A stretch of DNA of 64,000 bases from Nitrososphaerota archaeon (GTDB taxonomy: Archaea; Thermoproteota; Nitrososphaeria; Nitrososphaerales; Gagatemarchaeaceae). Positions 7,756-17,824 of this stretch are shown piece after piece. Position 1 is the first letter of the stretch. Every line of letters begins with the position of its first letter. The stretch lies in assembly GCA_028867035.1 (NCBI GenBank), contig JAGWHB010000004.1:124001-188000 (forward strand). The letters are read 5' to 3'. Below the pieces are notes generated by a model that had not been told where the DNA came from, did no database searches, and saw only the letters and a program-made list of their open reading frames with translations. The translations under genes and the position numbers were made by a program.

Positions 7756-10700
7756 CTATCTGTAGTAGGGGACGGAGACCTTCTCCATCGGCTTCCCCTC
7801 TCTCGACGACCTGACCTTCTTGATGGCGTCGGCGAAGTGCTCCATGCTGACTATCGCCTCGTCGACGTGCTTCTTGGCGTCGTCGGGCTTCGGGTACTTC
7901 GAGATGAACCCTTGGAGGACTATGGAGACCGCGGTGTTAGTCAGAGACGCCATGTCTGCGCCGCTGAAACCTTCGGTCATCTCCACCACCCTGTCGAGGT
8001 CGACGTCCTTGCCTATGGGGACCCCCTTTGTGTGTATCTTCAGTATCTCCTTCCTCGCCGGCTTGTCGGGAAGCGGGATCTGGATGAGCTTGTCGAACCT
8101 GCCTGCCCTCAGGAGAGCCGGGTCGACGATGTCGATCCTGTTAGTCGCCGCCAGGACCACGACGCCGTTGAGGCTCTGGACGCCGTCGAGCTCCGTCAGC
8201 AGCTGGCTGACGACCCTCTCCGTGACCATGCTGTCCCCGCCCATGCCCCTCGTGGGGGCGAGAGCGTCGACCTCGTCGAAGAATATCACGCACGGGGACG
8301 CCTGCCTGGCCCGCCTGAACACCTCTCTGATCCCCCTTTCTGACTCGCCTACCCATTTGCTCAACAGCTCGGGGCCCCTCACGCTGATGAAGTTGGCCTC
8401 GCTCTCGGTCGCGACCGCCTTCGCCAGGAGTGTCTTGCCCGTCCCTGCCGGACCGTAAAGCATGATCCCCTTCGGCATGCTGTAGCCTATCTTGTCGTAC
8501 AGGTCGGGATACTTCAGCGGCCATTCGACCGCCTCCTGCAGCTCCTTCTTGACCCCGTCGAGCCCGCCGATGTCGTTCCACTTTATGTCCGGAGTCTCCA
8601 GGTAGACCTCGCGCATGGCCGAGGGCATGACGTCCTTCAGCGCGCCTTCGAAGTCCTCCATCGTCACTATCAGCTTGTCTAAGGTCTCCGGGCTCAGCCT
8701 GTCTTCCTCCAGCTTTATGTCCGGGAGGTTCCTCCTCAGCGTCTTCATCGCTGCCTCCTTGCAGAGGTACTCGAGGTCGGCCCCGACGAAGCCGTGGGTG
8801 ACCGCCGCCAGCTTTTCAACGTCGACGATCTTGTCGGTATCTCCCTGCTTGTCGTCCCCTTGCTCTAGAGGCATGTGCCTGGTGTGTATCTGGAGTATCT
8901 CGAGCCTGCCGCGCTTGTCCGGGACCTTGATCTCGATTTCCCTGTCGAACCTACCCGGGCGCCTGAGGGCGGGGTCGATGGCGTTGGGGCGGTTGGTGTT
9001 GTGAAGCAGGACCGGGCTCTCTCCCCCGAAAAATGCCTCTCCCTCCGCCCCGCAGATGTCGTAGACGAATCCTGAGTACGGAACCTTGGTGATCGACTTG
9101 ATTATCGCCCTCTTCTGGGCCAGCTGTTTCTTGACGGGGACAGTAGTGAACGGGTTGTTCGTCTTTCCGAAGTTCAGCCTATAAGCCACCGTCTCCTTGT
9201 TGACCACCGCGCCAGCAATGAGCCTCCCTGCTGGGACCGTGAAGGAGTGGGTCGTCGCCTTGATTCCGTGCATACGGCAGAGCCAGTTCAATTGGCTGAT
9301 GAACTCCCTGCTCACTGAGGTTATCTCCAGGTTCCCTCTCGACGGGCTGTTGTATCCGTCTCCTCTGGCCTCCCCCCTCAGGAACTCTAAGAAGATTTCT
9401 CGAGGGGCTTCGAACATGAACGACGGTAGGTTCTTTTCCTTCGCGTGGTGACCGAAGAGGTCGCCGAACAGGCCCGCCACCGGCTTTCTCTCGAAGTAGA
9501 GTGAAAACGCGTTGTTGTGCTCCCGCTCGATCGAAGGTGCGACATTGAATGTCGTCTTCATGAGGGATTTCACGTCTCCGATGTATTCCTTCTCATCCTT
9601 TGAGAAGGTGAAGGTGAGTTCCTTCTCCCTGCCGTGGCCTTCGGCTGCATAGTATCCGAACAGCCTTCCCAATCCCGGGGTCAACGCGACCGTCTTCGGT
9701 ATCCCCTCTTCAGACCAGCGGACTGCATCGGGCTTCATTCCGTTGTGCCTCCATCTCTGGACGGTGGATGGATTCATCCCCGTTCGCAACGCAATCAGGT
9801 GCGACTGGCCCTTGGGGCCGGGGACGTCCTCCAGGGCGACTGAGTCGTTGTATGCCTGGATCTGTTCGGTTCCGTACAGCTCGAACGTGGGGAGAGGATG
9901 TTCCTCGAAGGCGTGCGCCCTCATCTCAATCAGATCCTTTCTGGACCGGTTCGCCTTGAACGGAAGGTCCACCAGCACGTCTCCCTCTTTGAGTTGGTCC
10001 ACGCGCCTCGCCTCTATGCCGTGCGCGGTCCTGACGAACACAGAGTGGTTTCCGGTCGTCCTGACTTTCCCACCAATGTAGCCGATCTCGTATATTTCGT
10101 CGACCTTGTGCCTGAAGACGCCTCTGAAGGGCTGGAATTTGCTCCCGCCGAAGAAGGTGTACCGGGAGAACCTAGGGTTCGCTGATTTCTTCGGGTTGAG
10201 TCCGAGCACCTTGTACCCGCTGGCAGGCTTTTCGACGCCCTCTTCGCCCTCACCGTAGAACGAGTCAATGAAGCTCCCGATGGGCGTGAGGCTGACCTTC
10301 CCCTCCGGGTCCTTCACAAGTACAGGTGTGTCGCCGGTGACGCTCGCAGCTATGACTATGACCTTCCCTCTCGCTTCCAGGCCGTCCATGAGGGACAGGA
10401 GCTGGCTCACGACCCTCCGTTCGACTTCTCCGGTGACCTCTTCCCTCTTCGGCGCGATCGAATCGATCTCGTCGATGAATATAATCGTCGGGGCTTTCTC
10501 CTTCGCTTCCTTGAATATCTCGCGGAGACGCGCCTCCGACTCTCCGTAGAACTTGCTCATTATCTCCGGGCCGCTTATGGGGATGAAGTGTGCGTTGCTC
10601 TCCGTCGCCACCGCCTTCGCCAGGAGTGTCTTGCCAGTACCGGGCGGGCCATACAGCAGGATTCCCTTGGGTGCCTCGACGCCCAGCTTCTCGAATATCT

Positions 10701-11328
10701 CCGGGTGCCTGAGCGGGAGCTCGATCATCTCCCTCACCTTTTGGATCTCGTCCTTCAGCCCGCCGATGTCCTCGTAGGTGACCTGCGGGACTCCTCGGAG
10801 CGCTTCGCCCTTCTCGGAGATCACGAACACCGTCCTCTGGGTGATTAGCGCCGCGTCGGCCACGGGGCTGACGCCGACCACCTGGAACGTCAGCCTGCCG
10901 CCGAAGTACGGGATCATTATGTTATCGCCCTTGGTGACCGGGACGCTCTCCAAAGCGTCTGCAAGATAGCGTTCGTCGATTGGCGGGACAGCTTCGAGCG
11001 GGGCGACCACCACCTTCTCCGCGGGTGGCGCCTTCACTTTCTTGACGACCACCACGTCCCCGATTGCCACCCCTGCGTTGTTCCTGATGAGCCCGTCGAT
11101 CCTGACAATCCCCCTCCCCTCGTCCGAAGGATACAGCGGGAGGCACTTCGCTACCGTCCTGCGCTTTCCTTTGATCTCGATTACGTCTCCGGTCGAAGCG
11201 TCCAGCGCGTCCATGGCGTCGTAGTCGATCCTCGCGACCCCCCTGCCGACGTCGCGCGTGTATGCCTCGAGGACCTTAAGCTGGACCTGTTGCTGACTCA
11301 CTCCCGCCCCACTCTCAGACAACGTCAA
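7756..11328 (-). CDS. cdc48: Cdc48/VCP-type AAA ATPase precursor with intein
   Basis: 1190 residues as translated; the mature protein is 741 after removal of a 449-residue intein (329-777). Order: N domain (1-180), D1 AAA domain with Walker A GPPGTGKT (about 227-234) and Walker B IIFIDEID, intein, rest of D1 ([18 protein letters not shown]), then D2 with GPAGTGKT (about residue 957) and VIFFDEVD. It unfolds substrates, probably for the 20S proteasome: the C terminus ends in YYR, matching the HbYX proteasome-docking motif. Its start overlaps the end of hsp20 by 14 bases, so the two chaperone genes form an operon. Confidence 0.96.
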   Translation of the reverse strand: MTLSESGAGVSQQQVQLKVLEAYTRDVGRGVARIDYDAMDALDASTGDVIEIKGKRRTVAKCLPLYPSDEGRGIVRIDGLIRNNAGVAIGDVVVVKKVKAPPAEKVVVAPLEAVPPIDERYLADALESVPVTKGDNIMIPYFGGRLTFQVVGVSPVADAALITQRTVFVISEKGEALRGVPQVTYEDIGGLKDEIQKVREMIELPLRHPEIFEKLGVEAPKGILLYGPPGTGKTLLAKAVATESNAHFIPISGPEIMSKFYGESEARLREIFKEAKEKAPTIIFIDEIDSIAPKREEVTGEVERRVVSQLLSLMDGLEARGKVIVIAASVTGDTPVLVKDPEGKVSLTPIGSFIDSFYGEGEEGVEKPASGYKVLGLNPKKSANPRFSRYTFFGGSKFQPFRGVFRHKVDEIYEIGYIGGKVRTTGNHSVFVRTAHGIEARRVDQLKEGDVLVDLPFKANRSRKDLIEMRAHAFEEHPLPTFELYGTEQIQAYNDSVALEDVPGPKGQSHLIALRTGMNPSTVQRWRHNGMKPDAVRWSEEGIPKTVALTPGLGRLFGYYAAEGHGREKELTFTFSKDEKEYIGDVKSLMKTTFNVAPSIEREHNNAFSLYFERKPVAGLFGDLFGHHAKEKNLPSFMFEAPREIFLEFLRGEARGDGYNSPSRGNLEITSVSREFISQLNWLCRMHGIKATTHSFTVPAGRLIAGAVVNKETVAYRLNFGKTNNPFTTVPVKKQLAQKRAIIKSITKVPYSGFVYDICGAEGEAFFGGESPVLLHNTNRPNAIDPALRRPGRFDREIEIKVPDKRGRLEILQIHTRHMPLEQGDDKQGDTDKIVDVEKLAAVTHGFVGADLEYLCKEAAMKTLRRNLPDIKLEEDRLSPETLDKLIVTMEDFEGALKDVMPSAMREVYLETPDIKWNDIGGLDGVKKELQEAVEWPLKYPDLYDKIGYSMPKGIMLYGPAGTGKTLLAKAVATESEANFISVRGPELLSKWVGESERGIREVFRRARQASPCVIFFDEVDALAPTRGMGGDSMVTERVVSQLLTELDGVQSLNGVVVLAATNRIDIVDPALLRAGRFDKLIQIPLPDKPARKEILKIHTKGVPIGKDVDLDRVVEMTEGFSGADMASLTNTAVSIVLQGFISKYPKPDDAKKHVDEAIVSMEHFADAIKKVRSSREGKPMEKVSVPYYR
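8998..10344 (-). mobile_element. Intein with LAGLIDADG endonuclease in the D1 domain of Cdc48
   Basis: 449 residues, from S329 ([12 protein letters not shown], block A with Ser1) to the C-terminal HN (SPVLLHN, block G) followed by Thr as +1 nucleophile. Block B is TTGNHSVFV and block F is [15 protein letters not shown]. Two endonuclease motifs, [12 protein letters not shown] and [12 protein letters not shown], sit in the centre. The second is degenerate at its first residues but keeps an aspartate. Insertion falls in the conserved second region of homology (IAA / TNRPN), a site that must remain intact for ATPase function. All splicing residues look intact. Confidence 0.95.
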
Positions 11329-11821
11329 CTCTCCTGAAGCCCTTATTAGCCTTGTCCTTCAATGAGAAGGAAATTTCCAGCATCCCGTTTTTGTATTCCG
11401 CCTTCCCCGAGTCCGGGCGGACCTGCGCCTTCAGTGCGAGTTCGGCCCGATAGTGCCTGTCCTCCTTTTCCGCCGTCACGACGGCTGTGTCCTCGGTCGC
11501 TTCCACCTTGATGTCATCCTTTTCCACGCCCGGCATCTCCAAAATCAACCTCAGAAGCCCGTTCTTGTCGTCTATCAACTGCTCGTTGATCGGCGCCCTG
11601 AAGCCATCCCTGCGCACGGGATTGTTCCCGAACAACTGGACGGATGGCTTCCCCTCCGGGCCGAGGTTGAACGAAAAGCCGGCTATGAATGGCTTGAACT
11701 GCTTGTCAGCGCCGAATATGCTGTTCTTGACCGCGTCTTCGATGTCCTTCTCGAAGCCCTCGAAGTACTTGTCTAGCTCGTCCAACATGTCCCTCAGATC
11801 CCTTCTCTTGTCTTCGCTCAT
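11315..11821 (-). CDS. hsp20: Small heat-shock protein, Hsp20/alpha-crystallin family
   Basis: 168 residues. The alpha-crystallin domain occupies about 85-168 ([42 protein letters not shown], then [19 protein letters not shown]). The N-terminal 40 residues are acidic and helical. It holds unfolding proteins for refolding or disposal, which fits co-transcription with the Cdc48 unfoldase immediately downstream (14-base overlap). The ATG lies 20 bases from the centre of a TTAATTAA element. The C-terminal I-x-I anchor motif is not evident. Confidence 0.92.
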   Translation of the reverse strand: MSEDKRRDLRDMLDELDKYFEGFEKDIEDAVKNSIFGADKQFKPFIAGFSFNLGPEGKPSVQLFGNNPVRRDGFRAPINEQLIDDKNGLLRLILEMPGVEKDDIKVEATEDTAVVTAEKEDRHYRAELALKAQVRPDSGKAEYKNGMLEISFSLKDKANKGFRRVDVV

Positions 11822-11836
11822 CTAATTCACGTAGTG

Positions 11837-11859
11837 TTAATTAATAGCATGTTTATTAA
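11837..11859. promoter_or_regulatory. Divergent TATA elements between hsp20 and the HTH regulator
   Basis: TTAATTAA at 11837-11844 lies about 20 bases upstream of the hsp20 ATG (minus strand). TTTATTAA at 11852-11859 lies about 26 bases upstream of the ATG at 11882 (plus strand), the spacing expected for a leaderless archaeal transcript. The two elements are only 8 bases apart, so initiation in the two directions may interfere, and the adjacent HTH regulator could act here. Confidence 0.55.
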
Positions 11860-11881
11860 GTTACCTCTTCCAAAGTCCGGC

Positions 11882-12487
11882 ATGGACATGGACTCACTCT
11901 CCGAAGTCCTTTCATCCCCCGTCAAACTCAAGATCGAGGACGCGGTCTCAGTGCGCCCAAGGACCCTCAGCGAGCTCGCGTCGGTGACTGGGATCTCAGT
12001 TCAGGGGGTGCTGAGGCACGTGAAACGCCTCGTAGAGCTCGGGGTCGTGGAGGAGAGGAGCCTCGTCCCGACCACGCCGAAAGCAAGGAAGGTCTATGCG
12101 GCGAAGTCCGAGATCGTCGGGGACTACTCCACGCCCGACCTTACAGTTGTGAAACGGACCAGGATGAGAAGCGAGCCACATCCCAGGGCTCGGACCCATG
12201 ACCTCGAGGGGAGGGCCGGAGACATCCTGATACAGCGGAGGAGGGTCAGGGACCAGGCCAGGAGGATGGCCAGAATGATCGACGACCTCGTCGCGGACAG
12301 GGAGGCTCTTACGTCTGCCCTGGACGCCTCCCGCATCGACGCGACCGAGCGCCTGATGCTCGAGGTCCTGTTCACCGAGGAGACCCTGGAAGACGGGGTC
12401 AGGGTCCTTTCGATGCATTACGGACTTGACGACAGAAGGTCTATAGACAGAGCCCTGGCGAAGGCCAAGAGAATTGTCGGCCGGTAG
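11882..12487 (+). CDS. Winged-helix (ArsR-like) transcriptional regulator
   Basis: 201 residues from the chosen ATG at 11882, which lies 26 bases from a TATA-like box; a GTG at 11834 and an ATG at 11849 are alternatives. The N-terminal winged helix (LSSPVKLKIEDAVSVRPRTLSELASVTGISVQGVLRHVKRLVELGVVEER) is ArsR-like. The remainder is an R/D-rich helical region with no metal-binding motif seen. It is divergent from hsp20-cdc48 and overlaps surE by 14 bases, heading a plus-strand operon. A role in heat-shock gene control is suggested only by position. Confidence 0.8.
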   Translation: MDMDSLSEVLSSPVKLKIEDAVSVRPRTLSELASVTGISVQGVLRHVKRLVELGVVEERSLVPTTPKARKVYAAKSEIVGDYSTPDLTVVKRTRMRSEPHPRARTHDLEGRAGDILIQRRRVRDQARRMARMIDDLVADREALTSALDASRIDATERLMLEVLFTEETLEDGVRVLSMHYGLDDRRSIDRALAKAKRIVGR

Positions 12488-13337
12488 AAAGCTGGTCATG
12501 GTCACGAACGACGACAGCGTGCAGAGCAACGGGATAGTCGCCCTGGCACGCGCCGCCGCCAGGCACGCAGAAGCGATCATCGTTGCCCCAGAGCAGCCCC
12601 AGAGCGCGACCGCCCTCAGCCTGACATTCCACAAGCCGCTACGGGTCGCGAAGGTAAGGCGGGAGGAACTGGAGTGCTATGCCGTGTCGGGGACCCCCGG
12701 TGACTGCGTTATGATAGGCGTCAACAAGGTCCTGCCGAGGAAGCCAGACCTGGTGGTCTCTGGGATCAACATCGGGGACAACAACACTTTCCAGGACATA
12801 TTCGCCTCCGGGACGGTGGCAGCTGCTCTGGAGTCAGCGATATCGGGGATACCGGCAATCGCCTTCTCCATGGAGGTGAGCGGGGAGTCGCTGTTCGCCC
12901 TCGAATATGATCAGCCTGATTTCACCAACGCCGGCATAATTGCGGGCGAGATAATCGGGGACGTACTGGAGAACGGTATGCCCAGGGGTGCGGAGATACT
13001 GAACGTCAACTTCCCTTCGAATGTAGAGCCGACTACGCCGATAATGCTCACCGAAGTAGGAAGGAGGAAGTACACGGACAAGGTCATCGTCAGGCGGGAC
13101 CCAAGGGGGAGGGCCTACTACTGGCTCTTCGGCGAGAGGCTATCCCGCTTCCCCGCGAACACGGACGCGGAGGCAATAGTGGTAAAGCGGAGCGTTTCCA
13201 TCACGCCCCTGGTCCTCGGCATGTCTGGCTCCATCTCCAAGGAACTGGAGGGAATGCGCCAGAGGGTCCAGGTTAGCCTGGGAAGGACCCGCAAGCAAGG
13301 GCGCGCCCGGGCCAAGCTCGATGGTGCGGAAAAGTGA
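12474..13337 (+). CDS. surE: SurE-like 5'/3'-nucleotidase
   Basis: 287 residues. The metal-binding motif TNDDS (normally TNDDG) is near the N terminus, followed by SATALSLTFHKPL, SGTPGDCVMIG and VVSGINIGDNN, the SurE family hallmarks. It hydrolyses nucleoside monophosphates and may take part in stress survival or nucleotide balance. TTG at 12474 is chosen because a start at the later ATG would clip the first beta strand. It overlaps the upstream regulator by 14 bases and the next gene by 4 bases (GTGA), so translation is probably coupled. Confidence 0.93.
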   Translation: MSAGRKLVMVTNDDSVQSNGIVALARAAARHAEAIIVAPEQPQSATALSLTFHKPLRVAKVRREELECYAVSGTPGDCVMIGVNKVLPRKPDLVVSGINIGDNNTFQDIFASGTVAAALESAISGIPAIAFSMEVSGESLFALEYDQPDFTNAGIIAGEIIGDVLENGMPRGAEILNVNFPSNVEPTTPIMLTEVGRRKYTDKVIVRRDPRGRAYYWLFGERLSRFPANTDAEAIVVKRSVSITPLVLGMSGSISKELEGMRQRVQVSLGRTRKQGRARAKLDGAEK

Positions 13338-13840
13338 GAAGCCACGGCCGGCCGGATTGGCAGTCGGTCAACGAGGGGATGAGGGTTGTCAGGCTCGGCG
13401 TGCCGCTCAGGGTTCTGGTCCCCGTCCTCGCATTCCTCTCGGTTTCAAAGAGCACCCGTGGGATGACTCTCTACCCGGGAAGGACCGGCGTGGGGCTCGG
13501 GCTCCTGCTGACATCGGCCGGCGTCCTAATCGGGCTGTTGCTGTTGGGTCCTGCGGGGGTCCTCGGGGCGGTGCTCTCTTTCTGGCTGATAGGGTCCGCC
13601 GGGGTCGCGACCCTGGCCGGGGCCGTGAGGCCGACGGCTTTCGTCAAGCCCATCTGCGTGAAGTGCAGACTTCTCCCTGTCATCAGGGAGCACGAGGCGA
13701 TACACCTCTCGGGGGTCGCGAGTGAGAATGCAGTATGGGATTCGATGAGGACCAGGTACAGCGTAGAGAGCCTCTCGCTCGCCGGGGACCCGGCCATATG
13801 CTCCTTCTGCCCCATCCCGAAGAGACTCGCCGAGCACTAG
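13334..13840 (+). CDS. Membrane protein with two CxxC motifs (unknown function)
   Basis: 168 residues from GTG (ATG at 13379 is an alternative). About three hydrophobic segments occupy 17-90. They are followed by a soluble tail with CVKC near 108-111 and CSFC near the C terminus. The spaced cysteine pairs suggest a zinc-ribbon-like or redox site on the membrane face. It sits between surE and ABCE1 in a tightly packed plus-strand cluster. I do not recognise the family. Confidence 0.75.
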   Translation: MRSHGRPDWQSVNEGMRVVRLGVPLRVLVPVLAFLSVSKSTRGMTLYPGRTGVGLGLLLTSAGVLIGLLLLGPAGVLGAVLSFWLIGSAGVATLAGAVRPTAFVKPICVKCRLLPVIREHEAIHLSGVASENAVWDSMRTRYSVESLSLAGDPAICSFCPIPKRLAEH

Positions 13841-13849
13841 GAGCCCACC

Positions 13850-15661
13850 ATGGTACACCGTATTGCCGTCGTCGAACCCGACCTCTGCCAATCTAAGAAG
13901 TGCGGGCTGGAGTGCATCAAGGAGTGCCCGGTAAACATCAACGGCCAGGAGTGCATTGTCCTCGCGGAGAACAAGCTGGCCCTGATCTCCGAGGAGCTGT
14001 GCATCGGGTGCGGGATCTGCATCAAGGTCTGCCCCTTCGACGCAATCGACATACTCAACCTCAGCGAGGAGCTGAAGACTGACAAGATCCACCAGTACGG
14101 GGTCAACTCGTTCCGTCTGTTCAGGATCCCCACCGTCAGGAAGGGACAGGTGGTGGGCCTGGTCGGCCGGAACGGCATAGGGAAGTCGACCGCCCTGAAG
14201 ATACTCGCCGGGCAGCTCATCCCGAACCTGGGCGACTACGACGGGAAGGCCAGCTGGGACAGCGTCCTCCAGTACCTGAGTGGCCGCGAGATGAAGGAGC
14301 ATTTCGAGAAGATCGCCGACGGCGAGATGAGGGTTTCGCTGAAGCCCCAGGCAGTCTACCGCCTCCCTGAGGCTTGGAAGAAGGAGGTCCACCTTCTCCT
14401 TGAGCAGATGGACGAGAGAAAGAGCATGGACCGGGTGGTGGATGTCCTGAACCTCAGGGAGGCGCTCAGGAAGAAGGTGCCGGACCTCAGCGGCGGGGAG
14501 CTTCAGAGGGTCGCGGTCGCCGCGGCGGCTCTGAAGGACGCTGACCTGTACCTGTTCGACGAGCCCTCGTCCTACAACGACGTCTATCAGAGGCTCGCCG
14601 TCTCCAAGCTCATCAGGGACCTCGCCGAGTCGGGGAAGTCGGTCCTTGTCGTAGAGCACGACATCGCATTCCTCGACTACGTCACCAACTATGTCCAGGT
14701 GATCTACGGGGAGCCCGGTGCCTACGGCATAGTCTCTGGGCTCTACGCGTCGAGGACAGGCATCAACGCCCTGCTCGACGGCTACCTCCCCCAGGAGAAC
14801 GTGAGGTTCAGGGACCATGCGGTGACCTTCGGCCAGAGGGCAGCCGGGGAGACGGTGGAGAGCGAGGAGGTCGTGGCGCACTACACGAAGCTGGGCAAGT
14901 CGTACCCCTCGTTCAAGCTGGCTGTGGGGGCGGGGAAGATCAACGGGGGGACGATACTCGGTGTCGTGGGGGCCAACGCCCTCGGCAAGACGACGTTCCT
15001 CAAGATGCTGGCGGGAGAAGAGAAGCCCGCCAAGGGGACGGTCCACGTCGACGCGAAGGTCGCCTACAAACCCCAGTACCTGAGCTCCGAGTTCGACGGC
15101 ACCGTGGACGAGTTCTTCATGTCATCTCTGGGGACGAAGTACAGCGACCCGGTGCTACAGGACAGCCTCGCGGTCCCACTGAGGATGGAGAAGCTTCTCG
15201 CGAGGAGGGTGGGGGAGTTGAGCGGCGGTGAGCTCCAGAAGGTCGCCATCGTCGCCACCATGGCCCAGGAGACGGAGGTCTATGCCCTCGACGAGCCGTC
15301 CGCTTTCCTGGACGTGGAGGACAGGTTCGTGGTGGCAAGGGCGATCAACAGGATGGTGAAGGCGCGGGGGAAGGCTGCCGTGGTGATAGACCACGACCTG
15401 CAGGTGATAGACATCGTCTCCGACAGGATTCTCGTCTTTTCCGGCGAGCCCGGCGTGTCTGGAGAGGCGACCCCTCCCCTTTCCAAGGAAGATGGGATGA
15501 ACGAGTTCCTCAAGCTGGTGGGGCTGACGTACAGGAGGGACGTCAACACGGGGAGGCCGAGGGTCAACAAGCCCGGGAGCAAGCTGGACAGAGACCAGAA
15601 GGAGAAGGGCGCCTACTACTACGTCTCGACTCAGAGGGATGAAAGTGCCGCGGCTGATTAG
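13850..15661 (+). CDS. abce1: ABCE1/Rli1 ribosome-recycling ATPase
   Basis: 603 residues. The N-terminal domain carries two 4Fe-4S ferredoxin motifs (CIGCGICIKVCP is the second). Two ABC domains follow: first P-loop GRNGIGKST (about 106-114) with signature LSGGELQRVA, and second P-loop GANALGKTT (about 373-381) with signature LSGGELQKVA. It splits post-termination ribosomes into subunits and is essential in archaea and eukaryotes. The second P-loop differs from the usual GPNGIGKTT but keeps GKTT. Its last 23 bases overlap the methyltransferase gene. Confidence 0.96.
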   Translation: MVHRIAVVEPDLCQSKKCGLECIKECPVNINGQECIVLAENKLALISEELCIGCGICIKVCPFDAIDILNLSEELKTDKIHQYGVNSFRLFRIPTVRKGQVVGLVGRNGIGKSTALKILAGQLIPNLGDYDGKASWDSVLQYLSGREMKEHFEKIADGEMRVSLKPQAVYRLPEAWKKEVHLLLEQMDERKSMDRVVDVLNLREALRKKVPDLSGGELQRVAVAAAALKDADLYLFDEPSSYNDVYQRLAVSKLIRDLAESGKSVLVVEHDIAFLDYVTNYVQVIYGEPGAYGIVSGLYASRTGINALLDGYLPQENVRFRDHAVTFGQRAAGETVESEEVVAHYTKLGKSYPSFKLAVGAGKINGGTILGVVGANALGKTTFLKMLAGEEKPAKGTVHVDAKVAYKPQYLSSEFDGTVDEFFMSSLGTKYSDPVLQDSLAVPLRMEKLLARRVGELSGGELQKVAIVATMAQETEVYALDEPSAFLDVEDRFVVARAINRMVKARGKAAVVIDHDLQVIDIVSDRILVFSGEPGVSGEATPPLSKEDGMNEFLKLVGLTYRRDVNTGRPRVNKPGSKLDRDQKEKGAYYYVSTQRDESAAAD

Positions 15662-16472
15662 GGCCGCGCTGGAGAGGGCGGGGGTAGAGGAGCAGGAGAA
15701 GGTATCCTCGGGGGTCGACGTGGTGGGGGACATTGCCATAGTCAGGTTGGATGGGTTCTCAGCTGGGGAGAAGAAGAGGATCGCAGGCGCCCTGCTGGAA
15801 GAGATGAGCACAGTCAGGGTGGTGATGGAACAGGAAGGTGGGATCGGGGGGGAGTACAGGCTGAGGAAGCTGAGGCACCTGGCTGGTGCACGGAGGACCC
15901 TCACGGTCCACAGGGAAAACGGATGCGCCTTCAGGGTGGACGTCGCCAGGTGCTATTTCTCCCCCCGGCTCTCGACGGAGCGGCTGAGGGTCGCGAGGTC
16001 GGTGAAGCCGAAGGAGCGCGTCCTGAACATGTTCGCGGGGGTGGGGCCCTTTTCGATAGCGATAGCGAAACTCGCCGGGGCGAAAGTCACGAGCTGCGAG
16101 GTGAACGCCTACGCGGCGAAACTCCACGAGGAGAACGACGCTTTGAACAGGGTCGAAGACAGGGTCACCGTGGTCAGAGGGGATGCCGCCGATCTTCCAA
16201 AATCGACGAAGGCGAGATACGACAGGGTCCTCATGCCGCACCCGTCGGAGGCGGACAGGTTCCTTCCGACTGCCCTTTCTCTGGCGAAGAAGGGCGGGAC
16301 GGTTCACTACTACAGGCACCTCCTCGGCGAGGACGAGTCGGAGGCGGCCGAGGCTCTGAAGGATGAGCTCTCAATTCTCCTCCCCCGGGGCTCGAAGTAC
16401 ACGGTCAGGAGGGTAAGGGACGTCGGTCCCAGGTGGATCGAGATGGCTGCTGAGATCCGGGTCTCCGCCTAG
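15639..16472 (+). CDS. Trm5-like tRNA (guanine-N1)-methyltransferase
   Basis: 277 residues of the COG2520 family, which methylates G37 (or makes wyosine precursors) in tRNA. Visible features are the D2 domain end RVDVARCYFSPRLSTERLRVA, the SAM-binding motif VLNMFAGVGPFSIAIAKLAGAKVTSCEVN, and the catalytic-site strand RVLMPHPSEADRFL in place of the common NLPM-type motif. The short N terminus lacks a full D1 domain. It overlaps ABCE1 at its start, so both serve translation in one operon. It is convergent with cytochrome b (4-base overlap). Confidence 0.9.
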   Translation: MKVPRLIRAALERAGVEEQEKVSSGVDVVGDIAIVRLDGFSAGEKKRIAGALLEEMSTVRVVMEQEGGIGGEYRLRKLRHLAGARRTLTVHRENGCAFRVDVARCYFSPRLSTERLRVARSVKPKERVLNMFAGVGPFSIAIAKLAGAKVTSCEVNAYAAKLHEENDALNRVEDRVTVVRGDAADLPKSTKARYDRVLMPHPSEADRFLPTALSLAKKGGTVHYYRHLLGEDESEAAEALKDELSILLPRGSKYTVRRVRDVGPRWIEMAAEIRVSA

Positions 16473-17824
16473 AAAGGCAGGCTCTGGCTGTACCTGTACA
16501 GGTGGGCGATGACGCCGAAGGTCACGAGTATCGACCCGGTGTCGAAGAGCGTCATTGCCCTCAAGCCGGATGAAATCGCCTGGGCCGCCAGGCCGTTGAT
16601 GGCCACCTGGGCCAGGATGAGCAGGATGAACAGGATGAAGACCCACTTCTTCGTCAGGATCGGACCCAGAGGAGCCGCGGCCCTCCTTATCCTCTCCTTC
16701 CCCTTCAGATATCTGAGGAAGGCGTAGGTCCCTATGAAGCTCAGGACCGTCACACCTAGCATCGAGGCGAAGTATGACGCGGGATCCACGTAGAGCCTCT
16801 GCAGTGTGGTGAGGTTGGTGTCAGGACTGACGTAGAAACCCCAGGCCGTGGTCACCAGGACCTGGGCGATGGTGGTTATGCCGAATGCCGTGAAGAACGG
16901 CCGGTCCTTCCAGTTCAGTTTCTTGGAGGTGTCCACGAAGGGGACGACTATGGCCATCAAGAAGAACAGGCCCGGGATGAGGCCTCCCATCACGAACTTG
17001 TCGAAGAAGGTGCGGAGAAGAGCGTAGATCCCCACCAGATACCACTCCGGGATGGTGAGCTGGGGGTTGCTTGGGCTGTAAGGGTTTCCGACTGCGACGG
17101 GGAATATTGCGGCTATCAAGAACAGGCCGCCCACGAGGGTCGAGATGACGGGCAGGTCGAAAACCAGGTATCTGGGGAAATGGATGAACACGAGTATTAT
17201 CATGATCATAGGGAGGATGAAGACGTGGACAGAGTAGAGCCTTAGTACGAAGTCTGTGAACCCTGAACCGAAGAGGGCGAGTCTGAGCGTACCACCGATA
17301 ACAGGAGACGCGTTGGCTAGGGAAGACCCGATCTCTATGGCGAGCCCGGCCCTCTGGTTGAACAGGAGGTCGTAGCCGCTGTACGCCTCGACGCCGGTGA
17401 TTATGCCGAGGATGACCCCTGTCACCCACAGTATCTCGTTCTTGATCTTGAAGCGGCCGCTGAAGTACTGGTAGTAGAGGTGGAGGACAGCCAGCAACAC
17501 CATGGCGTTCGAAGCGGTGTAGTGTATGTTCCTGAGAAGCCAGCCGTTGGGGACTGAATTGTTGATGTTCTCGATGCTGTTGAATGCGCAGGTGATACTC
17601 CCGCACCCGTTGAGGGTCGGCTGGTAGTAGAGCATGAGGAGCCCTCCTGTTATGCCGAGGACGAGGAACGTTATGCCGGTGAGGACCCCGAGGTAGCCGA
17701 GCGGGCTGACGAAGCGCCGGGGGTAGGTATATTGCACCCCCATCCACACCGTCCTTTCCAGTCCGTTGTAGATCCAGCGGTACAGCCGCGATACGACGTT
17801 CTTCTTTTCGGTGGCCTGGGTCAT
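16469..17824 (-). CDS. Cytochrome b (b6-like) of a bc-type complex
   Basis: 451 residues with about 11 membrane helices, joining the b6-like half and the subunit-IV-like half in one chain. Haem-ligand histidines are paired 14 apart (IHYTASNAMVLLAVLH) and 15 apart (VHVFILPMIMIILVFIH), the spacing of cytochrome b6 rather than bc1. PEWY, the quinol-site motif, is present (LTIPEWYLVGIY). It oxidises quinol and passes electrons to the Rieske protein encoded just upstream. No cytochrome c1 gene is nearby; a cupredoxin at 20.6 kb could be the acceptor. Confidence 0.95.
   Translation of the reverse strand: MTQATEKKNVVSRLYRWIYNGLERTVWMGVQYTYPRRFVSPLGYLGVLTGITFLVLGITGGLLMLYYQPTLNGCGSITCAFNSIENINNSVPNGWLLRNIHYTASNAMVLLAVLHLYYQYFSGRFKIKNEILWVTGVILGIITGVEAYSGYDLLFNQRAGLAIEIGSSLANASPVIGGTLRLALFGSGFTDFVLRLYSVHVFILPMIMIILVFIHFPRYLVFDLPVISTLVGGLFLIAAIFPVAVGNPYSPSNPQLTIPEWYLVGIYALLRTFFDKFVMGGLIPGLFFLMAIVVPFVDTSKKLNWKDRPFFTAFGITTIAQVLVTTAWGFYVSPDTNLTTLQRLYVDPASYFASMLGVTVLSFIGTYAFLRYLKGKERIRRAAAPLGPILTKKWVFILFILLILAQVAINGLAAQAISSGLRAMTLFDTGSILVTFGVIAHLYRYSQSLPF

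Noticed and set aside
13526-15046. 506-residue minus-strand frame across ABCE1
   Set aside because: Antisense to an essential, well-conserved gene; composition is R/P/L/V-rich and no motif is present.
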